Below, piece after piece: positions 18,149 through 26,738 of a stretch of DNA of 64,000 nt. Where the stretch lies: assembly GCA_002457215.1 (NCBI GenBank), contig NTJZ01000008.1:1-64000 (forward strand), written 5' to 3'. The translations under genes and the position numbers were made by a program. The stretch comes from OM182 bacterium MED-G28 (GTDB lineage: Bacteria > Pseudomonadota > Gammaproteobacteria > Pseudomonadales > Pseudohongiellaceae). How positions within the stretch are numbered: position 1 is the stretch's first letter; each line of letters begins with the position of its first letter. The notes below the pieces were generated by a model, which ran no database searches, was not told where the DNA came from, and worked only from the letters and a program-made list of their open reading frames with translations.

Positions 18149-18523
18149 GCGATTCGACTCTGAAAATAGAAATCAAGAGGGTTCATAAATTTATCTGGTT
18201 TTAAAATTACTATGATGGTGGGCCACTAATCCTTATTAACGTTAGCATTTCGCTTATGAGAATAATAGCATTGGCAGTACTCATCTAGATATTTACTGGT
18301 CAGACTTTCGAAACGTACTATAAACTCGGCCTTTTTCCCAAAAAGCACCGAAAAATAAGCAGAATAGTTTTACAATAGTGGTTTTCATGATTTGCTATCA
18401 GAGTAGCCCCTGGACTACTATTCACCGACTTAATGTCGCCTAAAAATCGCAGTTTACGACAGTGGTGAGCGCAGGAAGAAAATATCGTCACCACCAATCC
18501 TTATTTATGCAGTGAGTAATAAA
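18149..18523. other. Divergent intergenic region, 375 nt, no gene seen
   Basis: AT-rich region between the dipeptidase and gamma-glutamyltransferase starts. I found no ORF with a Shine-Dalgarno and no RNA gene. It must hold both promoters; one candidate is listed separately. Confidence 0.6.
18369..18398 (+). promoter_or_regulatory. Candidate promoter for the gamma-glutamyltransferase gene
   Basis: TTTACA at 18369-18374 and TGCTAT at 18393-18398 with an 18-nt spacer, about 125 nt upstream of the ATG. Both hexamers differ from consensus by one or two bases, so this is a weak prediction. Confidence 0.3.
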
Positions 18524-20254
18524 ATGAGTCGTCGCAGAACCCTTAGTATCTTTTCTTTCAATTTGCCAAAAGCGTTGGTTTTTATGCTCAGCGTGCTTTT
18601 GATTTCGATTTCATTTTCGGAAGGAGGTCGAACGCCAGTTCGTGCCAAAAATGGCATGGTTTCCAGTGCCTCTAAATTAGCTACGGAAGTTGGAGTAGAA
18701 ACACTAAAGCAGGGTGGCAACGCAGTTGATGCTGCCGTGGCCACTGCTTTCGCTTTAGCGGTGACTTGGCCTTCTGCTGGAAATATTGGAGGTGGTGGGT
18801 TTTTGGTTTATCACGGTGACAACGGCCATGCGACATCCTTTGATTTTCGGGAAAAAGCACCCATTGCTGCAACTGAAGAGATGTATCTTGGGGTAGATGG
18901 AAGAGTCGTTAATAACTCCAATCATATCGGCATACTTGCCATTGGCGTGCCGGGCACAGTTGCTGGGCTTTTTAAAGCTCATCAAGAACTCGGCTCACTG
19001 CCCTGGGCAGATTTAGTGGCACCGGCTGTGGCATTAGCCCGAGAAGGGATTCCGATAAATTACTCCCTTGAAACGGGCTTTGCTCGTAGCGCAAATCGGT
19101 TTAGACAGTATCCTTCTTCGGCGAAGAAATTTTTTAAGACAGACGGTTCCTTTTATGAGCTGGGTGAAATTTGGATACAACCAGACCTTGCTAATACCCT
19201 TGACCTAATTCAGAACAATGGTAAAGACGGATTCTATAAAGGTGAAAACGCAAGGAGGCTGGCGGATTTTATGGCCGCAAATGGGGGTTTGATTACCGAA
19301 GAAGATTTGGCGAGTTATGAGGCGATTGAGCGGGAGCCAATTCGCGGAAATTATCGTGGCTATGAAATTATTAGCATGCCGCCCCCGAGTTCTGGTGGCG
19401 TAGCATTGGTTGAAATGTTAAATATTTTAGAAGGCTATGATCTGGCAGCCTTGGGTCACAACTCCGCTGATTATTTACATGTTCTTACAGAGGCTATGCG
19501 CCGAGCGTATGCTGACCGTGCAGAGCATTTGGGCGATCCAGATTTTAATGAATCGATGCCATTATCAAAGCTTATGAATAAAGATTATGCAGCTACTTTG
19601 CGTGCGTCTATAGATATGAATGAGAAATCAGATAGTTCACCGGCTGAATTTGCGCAAGCCTACGAAAGTGAAGAAACAACACATTTTTCTGTGGTTGATA
19701 AAAACGGCAATATGGTAAGCATGACGTATACCTTGGAATTTGGATATGGCTCTGCGATTGTTGCTGAGGGCGGCGGCTATTTGCTAAATAACGAGTTAGG
19801 TGATTTTAATGCAGTGCCTGGTCTCACAGACAACAGAGGAAATATCGGTACAACGCCAAATCTGGTTGCGCCAGAAAAAAGACCTCTTTCTTCAATGACC
19901 CCTACCATTGTTGCGCAAAACGGGAAACCTGTGTTTGCTACGGGTAGCCCTGGAGGAAAAACCATCATCAATACAACCATGCAAACAATTCTCAATATTA
20001 TCGATCATGGTTTTAATATTGCAGAGGCGATTGAAGCTGGCCGCATTCATCATCAATGGTTGCCAGATTTCACTAGTATAGAATCTAATACGATTTCGGT
20101 GGACACCTTGCGGCTCTATGAAGCGAAAGGACATCAGACTCGTGAGCGCGGATCTCAAGGCGCAGCTATGGGTGTTTACTATGACCGCGACACTGGCTTG
20201 TTTGAAGGTGCTGCTGATTCCCGTCGTGGAGACGGAGGCGCGGTTGGATACTAA
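18524..20254 (+). CDS. ggt: Gamma-glutamyltranspeptidase
   Basis: 576 aa, normal family length, signal peptide within 1-33. Early motif GGNAVDAAVATAFALAV and GNIGGGGF mark the large subunit. The autocleavage nucleophile is Thr385 in EETTHFSVVDKNG, so maturation should give subunits of about 42 and 21 kDa. The acceptor lid and GSPGGKTIINT block follow. Periplasmic hydrolysis or transfer of gamma-glutamyl groups from glutathione and related peptides. The ATG at 18524 is preferred to a GTG four codons upstream; neither has a clear Shine-Dalgarno. Followed by a lipocalin-like gene after 24 nt. Confidence 0.93.
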   Translation: MSRRRTLSIFSFNLPKALVFMLSVLLISISFSEGGRTPVRAKNGMVSSASKLATEVGVETLKQGGNAVDAAVATAFALAVTWPSAGNIGGGGFLVYHGDNGHATSFDFREKAPIAATEEMYLGVDGRVVNNSNHIGILAIGVPGTVAGLFKAHQELGSLPWADLVAPAVALAREGIPINYSLETGFARSANRFRQYPSSAKKFFKTDGSFYELGEIWIQPDLANTLDLIQNNGKDGFYKGENARRLADFMAANGGLITEEDLASYEAIEREPIRGNYRGYEIISMPPPSSGGVALVEMLNILEGYDLAALGHNSADYLHVLTEAMRRAYADRAEHLGDPDFNESMPLSKLMNKDYAATLRASIDMNEKSDSSPAEFAQAYESEETTHFSVVDKNGNMVSMTYTLEFGYGSAIVAEGGGYLLNNELGDFNAVPGLTDNRGNIGTTPNLVAPEKRPLSSMTPTIVAQNGKPVFATGSPGGKTIINTTMQTILNIIDHGFNIAEAIEAGRIHHQWLPDFTSIESNTISVDTLRLYEAKGHQTRERGSQGAAMGVYYDRDTGLFEGAADSRRGDGGAVGY

Positions 20255-20278
20255 TATTTCATTAAAGTGGAGCTAAAA

Positions 20279-20758
20279 ATGAAAACAAGAATGCTTTGCT
20301 TTTCAATCAGTCTTTCATTACTTTGCCTGACATCATCGGTGCTGGCTGCTAACGATACCGATTCTATCAGGCAAAAATTTATTGGCGATTTTGAATTAGT
20401 AAGCTATGTCGCATTTGCTGACGATGGCAGCGGAAGAGACATGAATTACATTGGTCGGCTAAGTTACGATAAGTTTGACAATATGGCCGGCTTAGGGATG
20501 CCGAAAGATTTACCTGATCGTGCTGCGAATACCGATGAGAGAACTATCGGCGGTTTTGCCTATTGGGGCGGGGTTTCCTGGGATGTCGAACAGGGAACTG
20601 TTACTCATCACGTCGAAGGTTCACCTATGGTCCCAGAATGGGTTGGTGGCGATAACATTCGCTATTATGAATTTATTACGGATGATCTGTTGTCTTTGAC
20701 GGTAAAAAATAATCAGGGAAGAATAACTGGAACGCTGACCTGGCGCAGGCTTAAATAG
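20279..20758 (+). CDS. Exported lipocalin-like protein
   Basis: 159 aa from ATG 20279, placed 6 nt after GGAG; a GTG four codons earlier would contain that ribosome site. Signal peptide about 1-23 (VLAA). GDFELVSYVAFADDGSGRD, IGRLSYDKFDNMAGLGMP and a C-terminal GRITGTLTWRRL strand pattern fit the small lipocalin-like domain family (Lipocalin_5 type). Ligand unknown. Probably co-transcribed with ggt; converges on the next gene with only 2 nt between stops. Confidence 0.75.
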   Translation: MKTRMLCFSISLSLLCLTSSVLAANDTDSIRQKFIGDFELVSYVAFADDGSGRDMNYIGRLSYDKFDNMAGLGMPKDLPDRAANTDERTIGGFAYWGGVSWDVEQGTVTHHVEGSPMVPEWVGGDNIRYYEFITDDLLSLTVKNNQGRITGTLTWRRLK

Positions 20759-20760
20759 CT

Positions 20761-21783
20761 TTAAAACTCGCGCTCTTCAGCTCGTGCGCCTTTCAAAATA
20801 TTGGCAATAGCGTAGTTGCCTGCGTGACACGCATATTCGTATAAATTCGAATCTGTCTTTGTCATTGGCATTATTCCCACAATTTTATCAGTGAAGGTTG
20901 CTAAATCCTCTATTGTCCATTCATAACTCATCGAGGTTGAACTGGTTGGCATAAAACGCTCTATCAGGATTCTTTTCGCCGCGTTTCCATAACCCCGATC
21001 GCGTAAACTTAAGCTACCTACTTTTTCAGTGAAGTTGCGCGTCTCAACAACTAAGACTGAGCCATCGAAATAGCCACGGGAATCACCAGACCATTGGCTA
21101 ATATTTTTATCTACATGCTCGCCACCTTGCAGTGGCACGATGCGGGCATCAAAGCCCATTTCCGCTAAAATGACGACGTGGTCGCGGTTCTGAAAAATCT
21201 GAATATTATTGTTGTAAGGTCCGCTATAAAGGGGAGGGCCGGAATTAAAAACCATGCAGCGCTCAGAAAGGCCCCGATCTTCAGGCCCATTACGAGCAAT
21301 GCCCCCATGGGTATATCTCACTGGGCGCTCACCTGGAATTTCTCGCACACCATTTTGGTCACTATGCTGAATTTTGATGTTGTCCTGCAATGTTGGTATG
21401 CGGCCATTAGGCGGGTAGATTATCACTGAGGTTCGGTTGTTCTCGGCTAAGCCTTCTCGTTCCATCCAAAAATAATTTACTGAGGCTACTGAGGTAGAAT
21501 TCATCGACTCAAGGGCTTGCTGTGCAATTTCAGTTTCTCTTTGGTCTCTATTGATTGCTGAATTTATTCGATTTTGCGCGGCAGTTTCTAGTTCTTCTTG
21601 AGAATAAAATTCTCTATCGCCTAGCCCCTCTGGTCTCTCAAAAGGTGCATAAGTAGAAAAATTCCACACCCCCTGCAGATCAGGGTGGCCAAACTCTGTG
21701 AGGCTGGGCTCATAATCCTGCGCATAAATTGGAATTGAGAAAAAACCCGACAAGCAACAACTTACTACTAAACTACTACGCAT
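20761..21783 (-). CDS. Exported PDLxGxW-family protein, copy 3
   Basis: 340 aa. Signal peptide about 1-21 (IYAQ). Mature start FGHPDLQGVWNFSTYAPFERP, very close to copy 1. Shared blocks: GERPVRYTHGGIARNGPEDRG, ERCMVFNSGPP, YNNNIQIFQN, FDARIVP, SGDSRGYFDGSVLVVETRNF and EYACHAGNYA. It follows the metallo-beta-lactamase-fold gene by 12 nt, so the two are translated from one message. That neighbour gives the first hint of a link to exported hydrolase chemistry; function unknown. Confidence 0.8.
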   Translation of the reverse strand: MRSSLVVSCCLSGFFSIPIYAQDYEPSLTEFGHPDLQGVWNFSTYAPFERPEGLGDREFYSQEELETAAQNRINSAINRDQRETEIAQQALESMNSTSVASVNYFWMEREGLAENNRTSVIIYPPNGRIPTLQDNIKIQHSDQNGVREIPGERPVRYTHGGIARNGPEDRGLSERCMVFNSGPPLYSGPYNNNIQIFQNRDHVVILAEMGFDARIVPLQGGEHVDKNISQWSGDSRGYFDGSVLVVETRNFTEKVGSLSLRDRGYGNAAKRILIERFMPTSSTSMSYEWTIEDLATFTDKIVGIMPMTKTDSNLYEYACHAGNYAIANILKGARAEEREF

Positions 21784-21795
21784 AGTGCAGACTAC

Positions 21796-23412
21796 TTAAT
21801 TAATAATTTGAATAAAATCTTTCCAAGGTGTGGGCCGGCCGTGAATTGGTACAATCGTTTCAACGTCTATGCCGAGTCGCTGCACGTGATTATACAGTGT
21901 TCGGTTTGCTGCTGTCGCTTCACTAGGCAATATCGAATTCGGTGCGTCGAGTAGGTCAGCTTCGATTAAGATTTTTTGTTCTGGTAGATAGGCGACCAGC
22001 ATGCCTTCAACATGGCCCAAGGGGTGCACATAAGACATTTGCATGATGCGTTCTCCATCCGTCAGCACATAATTCTCTCTAACGACTTCATATTGGTAGC
22101 CCTCCGCCAGTTCGGTTGGTGGCCATAGACTTACCATGTCAGGGTCAAGGGTTCTTTGGGAATAATTTAGTACGTCTTTGGTATAAAAATCATAATTTTT
22201 CCAATGCGTAATAATGGTTGCACCGATGTGCATATAAGTACGTAACCCTCCTATGTGGTCATGATGTTGATGTGTATTGATCAAAAATCGAATAGGTTTA
22301 TTGGGAATGTGTTCAACGATTGCATCAATAACTGCAAGATTGCGTTTTTCATGTAGTGGGGCTTCTACCACAGCAATGTAATCTTCAAATTCCACAACAA
22401 CACTGTTATGGGAGCCTCCTCCATATAAGTAAATACCGTCACCGAGTGTTTCGACTTCCACAATTTCCGCAAAACTGGTATTTCGAACACTCATTGGGAC
22501 CGAAACATCACCCGGGCATTGATTCGCGACGATGTCTGCTTGTCGTCCGCCGAACGCATTGTGGCCAGCGTTGATACTTTGTGCTTGATAGTTATCATCC
22601 CATCCAGTGTGGTGGTGCCAGTTCGTAGGAAAGCGAATGCCGTCCCCAATATCAATATAATCAGCATTGGCAAATTCATGCTCATAGTTGGTATCTCCGA
22701 TAACCGGATCGGGAACCCAGGTGTGAATTCGTTGTAACAGGTTTTGAGAATTGATCGTGGCATCAACTCGAAACCTGTTCATGAGAGTAATAGACACAAT
22801 AGTCATTTTCTCAGGATTTACAGTTGCACCATCGCGGCCCATTTCACCTAGTTCCCAGCGCCAGCTCGCACGTGGATTAGCCCCAGGAAGACGTGCTGCC
22901 TTCAGAAACCCATGAGGTGTTAACCACATATCGAGCTGCCAGCGCTCCGCATCGACCGAGCTCACGGCAATAGGATCGGCATTCTGTCCATCCTGATGCC
23001 AGGCGAATTCACCATTAAGACTAAATATTTGACGCTCCTGTTGTTGCAGAGGAGTTCCTCCGTACCAACCCAGACCGTATTTCCAGGACGCGGGATTATT
23101 CCCTGGGTCGCGATCAAAAGTTTCGATCATACGCACGTTGTCCCAGTCAATTACTCGAGAATAGTTTCGAAGGGGTTCGCCTCTAGGCCAATCCACTTCG
23201 TAACCATTAAGGCGTTGCTGTCCCACCATTCCTGAATAAGCGGTTCCAGCTATTGAAATGCAGGAGAGCCTGTCTTCACCAATTGCAGCAGAAGCAGCTG
23301 CAAGTATAGGCGCTGGGTCGATATACCCAGGTTCAAATTCCTGAGCAACCAATGTAGTTGGGAGGAGTAAAGAGAGCAATGTTAACCGAGCTTGGAAATA
23401 ATTCGGTGCCAC
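21796..23412 (-). CDS. Exported metallo-beta-lactamase-fold hydrolase with N-terminal extension
   Basis: 538 aa from a GTG placed 4 nt after GGAGG. Signal peptide 1-23 (LVAQ). Residues about 30-300 are a beta-rich domain without known motif. The C-terminal half is a metallo-beta-lactamase fold with the zinc motif HQHHDH at 381-386, a third-ligand region HPLGHVEG, EADLLDAP and a final VPIHGRP. A periplasmic binuclear zinc hydrolase of unknown substrate. The first gene of a two-gene unit with PDLxGxW copy 3. Confidence 0.82.
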   Translation of the reverse strand: MAPNYFQARLTLLSLLLPTTLVAQEFEPGYIDPAPILAAASAAIGEDRLSCISIAGTAYSGMVGQQRLNGYEVDWPRGEPLRNYSRVIDWDNVRMIETFDRDPGNNPASWKYGLGWYGGTPLQQQERQIFSLNGEFAWHQDGQNADPIAVSSVDAERWQLDMWLTPHGFLKAARLPGANPRASWRWELGEMGRDGATVNPEKMTIVSITLMNRFRVDATINSQNLLQRIHTWVPDPVIGDTNYEHEFANADYIDIGDGIRFPTNWHHHTGWDDNYQAQSINAGHNAFGGRQADIVANQCPGDVSVPMSVRNTSFAEIVEVETLGDGIYLYGGGSHNSVVVEFEDYIAVVEAPLHEKRNLAVIDAIVEHIPNKPIRFLINTHQHHDHIGGLRTYMHIGATIITHWKNYDFYTKDVLNYSQRTLDPDMVSLWPPTELAEGYQYEVVRENYVLTDGERIMQMSYVHPLGHVEGMLVAYLPEQKILIEADLLDAPNSILPSEATAANRTLYNHVQRLGIDVETIVPIHGRPTPWKDFIQIIN

Positions 23413-23545
23413 GGGACCTCCTTCGGCTTATAGTTGTTTTATTGTAGTTTTTAGGATGCGGCTTTGAGCTAAGATTAGAGTAATTGAGCTGTAACGCTAA
23501 TTCAATGTCCATCTGGTCCTAATTGGGTCTGGTGATAACTGACGA

Positions 23546-23589
23546 GAAGATAGATCCTTCAGCCAGAATTATCTTCGGTCAAATCTGGC
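23546..23589 (+). other. Interlocked inverted repeats upstream of the 2-hydroxyacid dehydrogenase gene
   Basis: GAAGATA (23546-52) pairs with TATCTTC (23570-76), and GCCAGA (23562-67) pairs with TCTGGC (23584-89). The arms alternate, so RNA would fold either as one of two exclusive hairpins or as a pseudoknot, about 65 nt before the start codon. Arms of 6-7 nt can occur by chance. Confidence 0.25.
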
Positions 23590-23652
23590 TAATTAATATG
23601 GTATAAATTCACGAACAGCCTAATATCAATGAATGTCCTTTAGAAAAGCGCG

Positions 23653-26544
23653 ATGATTAAAAAGAACACAAACAGTGACCTGGAGCGCCGGCTGCGTCGA
23701 GAACTTCGAGGCGACGTACTCTTTGATGATTTCAGCCGAGGTCGCTACAGCACTGATGCCTCAATATATCAATTGATGCCGATTGGAGTGGTCGTTCCAA
23801 AGAGTGACGATGATGTAGAGGCAGCGATTAAAATAGCTAAAGAAGAAGGCATACCAGTCCTGCCGAGAGGCAGTGGAACATCACAAAATGGTCAGGCTAT
23901 TGGTGAAGCCTTATTGCTGGACACAACGCGACATCTGAACACAGTTGTTGACTTCGACAAAGAAAACCGAACCGCCTGTGTTCAGCCGGGTCTGGTGCTT
24001 GATCAACTAAACAGATTCTTGAAACCCCATGGGCTTTTCTATCCCGTTGATGTGTCTACTGCAAATCGCGCAACACTAGGGGGAATGACTGGCAATAACA
24101 GTTGTGGGGCTCGCTCAATACGTTATGGAAATATGGTCCATAACGTTAGATCTGTTGAAGCACTTCTTGCGGATGGTAGCCGGGCCCATTTTAAAAAGCT
24201 AAATGATGATCCAAACAATGGCAATGTCAGCGCTATCTTACTCAAGCAATTACTCACGCTAGGTGAACGTGAAGCAGAAGAGATCGTCGCACGCTTTCCA
24301 GACTTGTTAAGGCGAGTGGGTGGCTACAATATCGACGAGCTGATAAAAGATAAGCCAAATCTGGGCAGTCTTTTGGTCGGCTCGGAGGGCACATTAGGTT
24401 TCTTCCAACGTATTCACTTAAATTTACAGCCCTTGCCATCTGAGAAGGTTCTGGGCATTTGTCATTTTCCAACTTTCTATGAAGCGATGGAAAGCACGCA
24501 GCATATCGTTAAGCTCGATCCAGCTGCTGTTGAACTGGTGGATCGCACGATGATCGATCTGGCGCGAGCGATTCCCATATTTGCGCCTACTGTTAATCGC
24601 TTTGTCGAGGGTGAGCCCGATGCTTTGTTGCTGGTTGAGTTTGCTGGTGAAGACAAAAACGAGCAATTGGCAGATTTACAGAAGTTGGTCGAATTGATGG
24701 GAGATCTTGGTTTTCCAAATTCTGTGGTAGAAGCAACGGACAACGAATTTCAAAATGCTGTTTGGGAAGTTCGCAAGCAAGGACTCAATATTATGATGTC
24801 AATGAAGGGAGATGGGAAACCGGTTTCCTTTATTGAAGATTGCGCTGTTGATTTACGCGATCTTGCGGAATACACGCGTCGTTTGGCTGAAATATTCGAA
24901 AAAAATGGGACAACTGGCACATTTTATGCTCATGCCTCTGTTGGAACTCTGCATGTGCGCCCAGTGCTCAATATGAAAGAAGAGTCCGGTGCTGTAAAGA
25001 TGCGCGCGATAGTCGAAGAGTGTCTGGAGATGGTGCGAGAGTACAAAGGATCTCATTCGGGTGAGCATGGTGATGGAATCTCTCGATCAGAATTTCATGA
25101 ACCAATGTTTGGCAGGCGCATGGTGCAAAATTTTGAAGAAGTGAAGCAGGCTTTCGATCCGGGCAATTTGTTCAATCCTGGCAAAATTGTAAATCCGCAT
25201 AAAATGGACGATCGGGAGATTATGCGCTTCGCACCGGGCTATGAGCCAATTAAGCTGGAAACTAAACTAGATTGGTCGGAGTGGGGTGGAATAAACCGAG
25301 CCCTAGAAATGTGTAACAATAATGGGGCTTGTCGCAAGTCTCACGTAGGGACGATGTGTCCATCCTATCGTGTAACCAAAGATGAACAACACCTAACTCG
25401 AGGGCGCGCTAACTCATTACGTCTGGCAATAACTGGGCAGTTGGGTCCAGATGCATTTAGCTCAGAAGCCATGTACGAAACCATGGATCTCTGTGTCGGC
25501 TGCAAGGGTTGCAAACGGGAATGCCCGACGGGTATTGATATGGCGCGAATGAAGGTAGAGTTTCTCGATCAATATCATCAGCGCCATGGAACAAAAATGC
25601 GGGAAAAGCTATTTGCTTACCTTCCTCGCTATGCTCCGAAAATCAAATCCTTGCATTTTCTACTAAATCTTCGGGATCAGATCCCCGGGTTAGCCAAAAT
25701 CTCAGAATGGGTGTTCGGCCTTAGTAGTAAAAGGCAGCTGCCCAAATGGCGCAGAGATCATTTTCAATACTCTACGGAAGACCGGATAGGCGCGGATAAT
25801 AAAAAGGAAGTTGTGCTGTTGGTAGATACTTTCAACGGCTGCTTTGAAACTGAAAACGCCAGCGCAGCTTTAGCCGTACTCAATGCTGCTGGATATCATG
25901 TGCATTGCCCGCGCCCTCTTGATGGAGGCAGACCACTTTGTTGCGGTCGAACTTTTATTAGCAACGGCCTAATAGACGAAGCGAAGATAGAAGTATGCAG
26001 AACTATGGAAGCCCTTAAGCCTTTTGTTGAAAGAGGTGTACCAATAGTGGGTTTAGAACCTTCTTGCTTATTGACACTAAGGGATGAATATTTAGTGCTG
26101 TTCCCGGGGGAAGCAAGTAAAAGTCTCGCAGACAATAGTTTCATGCTGGAAGAGTTTCTGGCGGCAGAGCATGACGCGGACCAGCTCAAATTAAATTTAC
26201 AAGCTCTGCCAACCAAGCAAGCGTTATTGCATGGGCATTGCCATCAAAAGGCTTTTGCAGCACTCTCCCCGGTGCAAAAAATATTGGGCCTGATTCCTGG
26301 GCTCGAAGTAAAGGCAATCGATTCCAGCTGTTGTGGAATGGCTGGTTCTTTTGGCTATGAAAAAGAACACTATGAGACCTCGATGGCCATGGGCTCGCTA
26401 AGCTTGTTTCCTTCGATCGAAGCATCGCAAGATAATGTTCTAATTGTTGCGGACGGGACTAGCTGCAGAGGACAGATTGAACATGGGACAGGGCGCCAAG
26501 CGCTGCACGTAGCGCGAGTATTGCAAATGGCCTTGCCCTCTTGA
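23653..26544 (+). CDS. FAD-binding / 4Fe-4S fused D-2-hydroxyacid dehydrogenase (YdiJ-like)
   Basis: 963 aa, a GlcD-GlcF-type fusion. Residues about 40-210 carry the FAD-binding PCMH fold (LPRGSGTSQNGQAIG, GGMTGNNSCGARSIRYG), then the FAD-oxidase C-domain ending near FNPGKIVNPH. Two 4Fe-4S clusters follow: C554 NNNGACRKSHVGTMCP and CVGCKGCKRECP from C614. The C-terminal third holds two CCG (heterodisulphide-reductase-like) motifs, CCGRTF and SCCGMAGSFGYEKEHYE (about 893). Related enzymes oxidise D-lactate or D-2-hydroxyglutarate and pass electrons to quinone. No leader, so cytoplasmic side of the membrane. Monocistronic as far as can be seen. Confidence 0.9.
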   Translation: MIKKNTNSDLERRLRRELRGDVLFDDFSRGRYSTDASIYQLMPIGVVVPKSDDDVEAAIKIAKEEGIPVLPRGSGTSQNGQAIGEALLLDTTRHLNTVVDFDKENRTACVQPGLVLDQLNRFLKPHGLFYPVDVSTANRATLGGMTGNNSCGARSIRYGNMVHNVRSVEALLADGSRAHFKKLNDDPNNGNVSAILLKQLLTLGEREAEEIVARFPDLLRRVGGYNIDELIKDKPNLGSLLVGSEGTLGFFQRIHLNLQPLPSEKVLGICHFPTFYEAMESTQHIVKLDPAAVELVDRTMIDLARAIPIFAPTVNRFVEGEPDALLLVEFAGEDKNEQLADLQKLVELMGDLGFPNSVVEATDNEFQNAVWEVRKQGLNIMMSMKGDGKPVSFIEDCAVDLRDLAEYTRRLAEIFEKNGTTGTFYAHASVGTLHVRPVLNMKEESGAVKMRAIVEECLEMVREYKGSHSGEHGDGISRSEFHEPMFGRRMVQNFEEVKQAFDPGNLFNPGKIVNPHKMDDREIMRFAPGYEPIKLETKLDWSEWGGINRALEMCNNNGACRKSHVGTMCPSYRVTKDEQHLTRGRANSLRLAITGQLGPDAFSSEAMYETMDLCVGCKGCKRECPTGIDMARMKVEFLDQYHQRHGTKMREKLFAYLPRYAPKIKSLHFLLNLRDQIPGLAKISEWVFGLSSKRQLPKWRRDHFQYSTEDRIGADNKKEVVLLVDTFNGCFETENASAALAVLNAAGYHVHCPRPLDGGRPLCCGRTFISNGLIDEAKIEVCRTMEALKPFVERGVPIVGLEPSCLLTLRDEYLVLFPGEASKSLADNSFMLEEFLAAEHDADQLKLNLQALPTKQALLHGHCHQKAFAALSPVQKILGLIPGLEVKAIDSSCCGMAGSFGYEKEHYETSMAMGSLSLFPSIEASQDNVLIVADGTSCRGQIEHGTGRQALHVARVLQMALPS

Positions 26545-26738
26545 TAAGTGCCAACATTTTGAACCACTGCATTCGCGTCATATTTTAAGCCTGTTTGTTG
26601 TAAAAACTTACACTAGAAACAAATAGATAGCTTTTTCTGCTGCTTATTATTTCTTGCCAAAAATAGGTTCGAAAGGTATCTTTTGCTTCATAAAGATAAC
26701 TCCTCAATCCTTATTTTCAGGATCCCCGCGAGGTTAAG

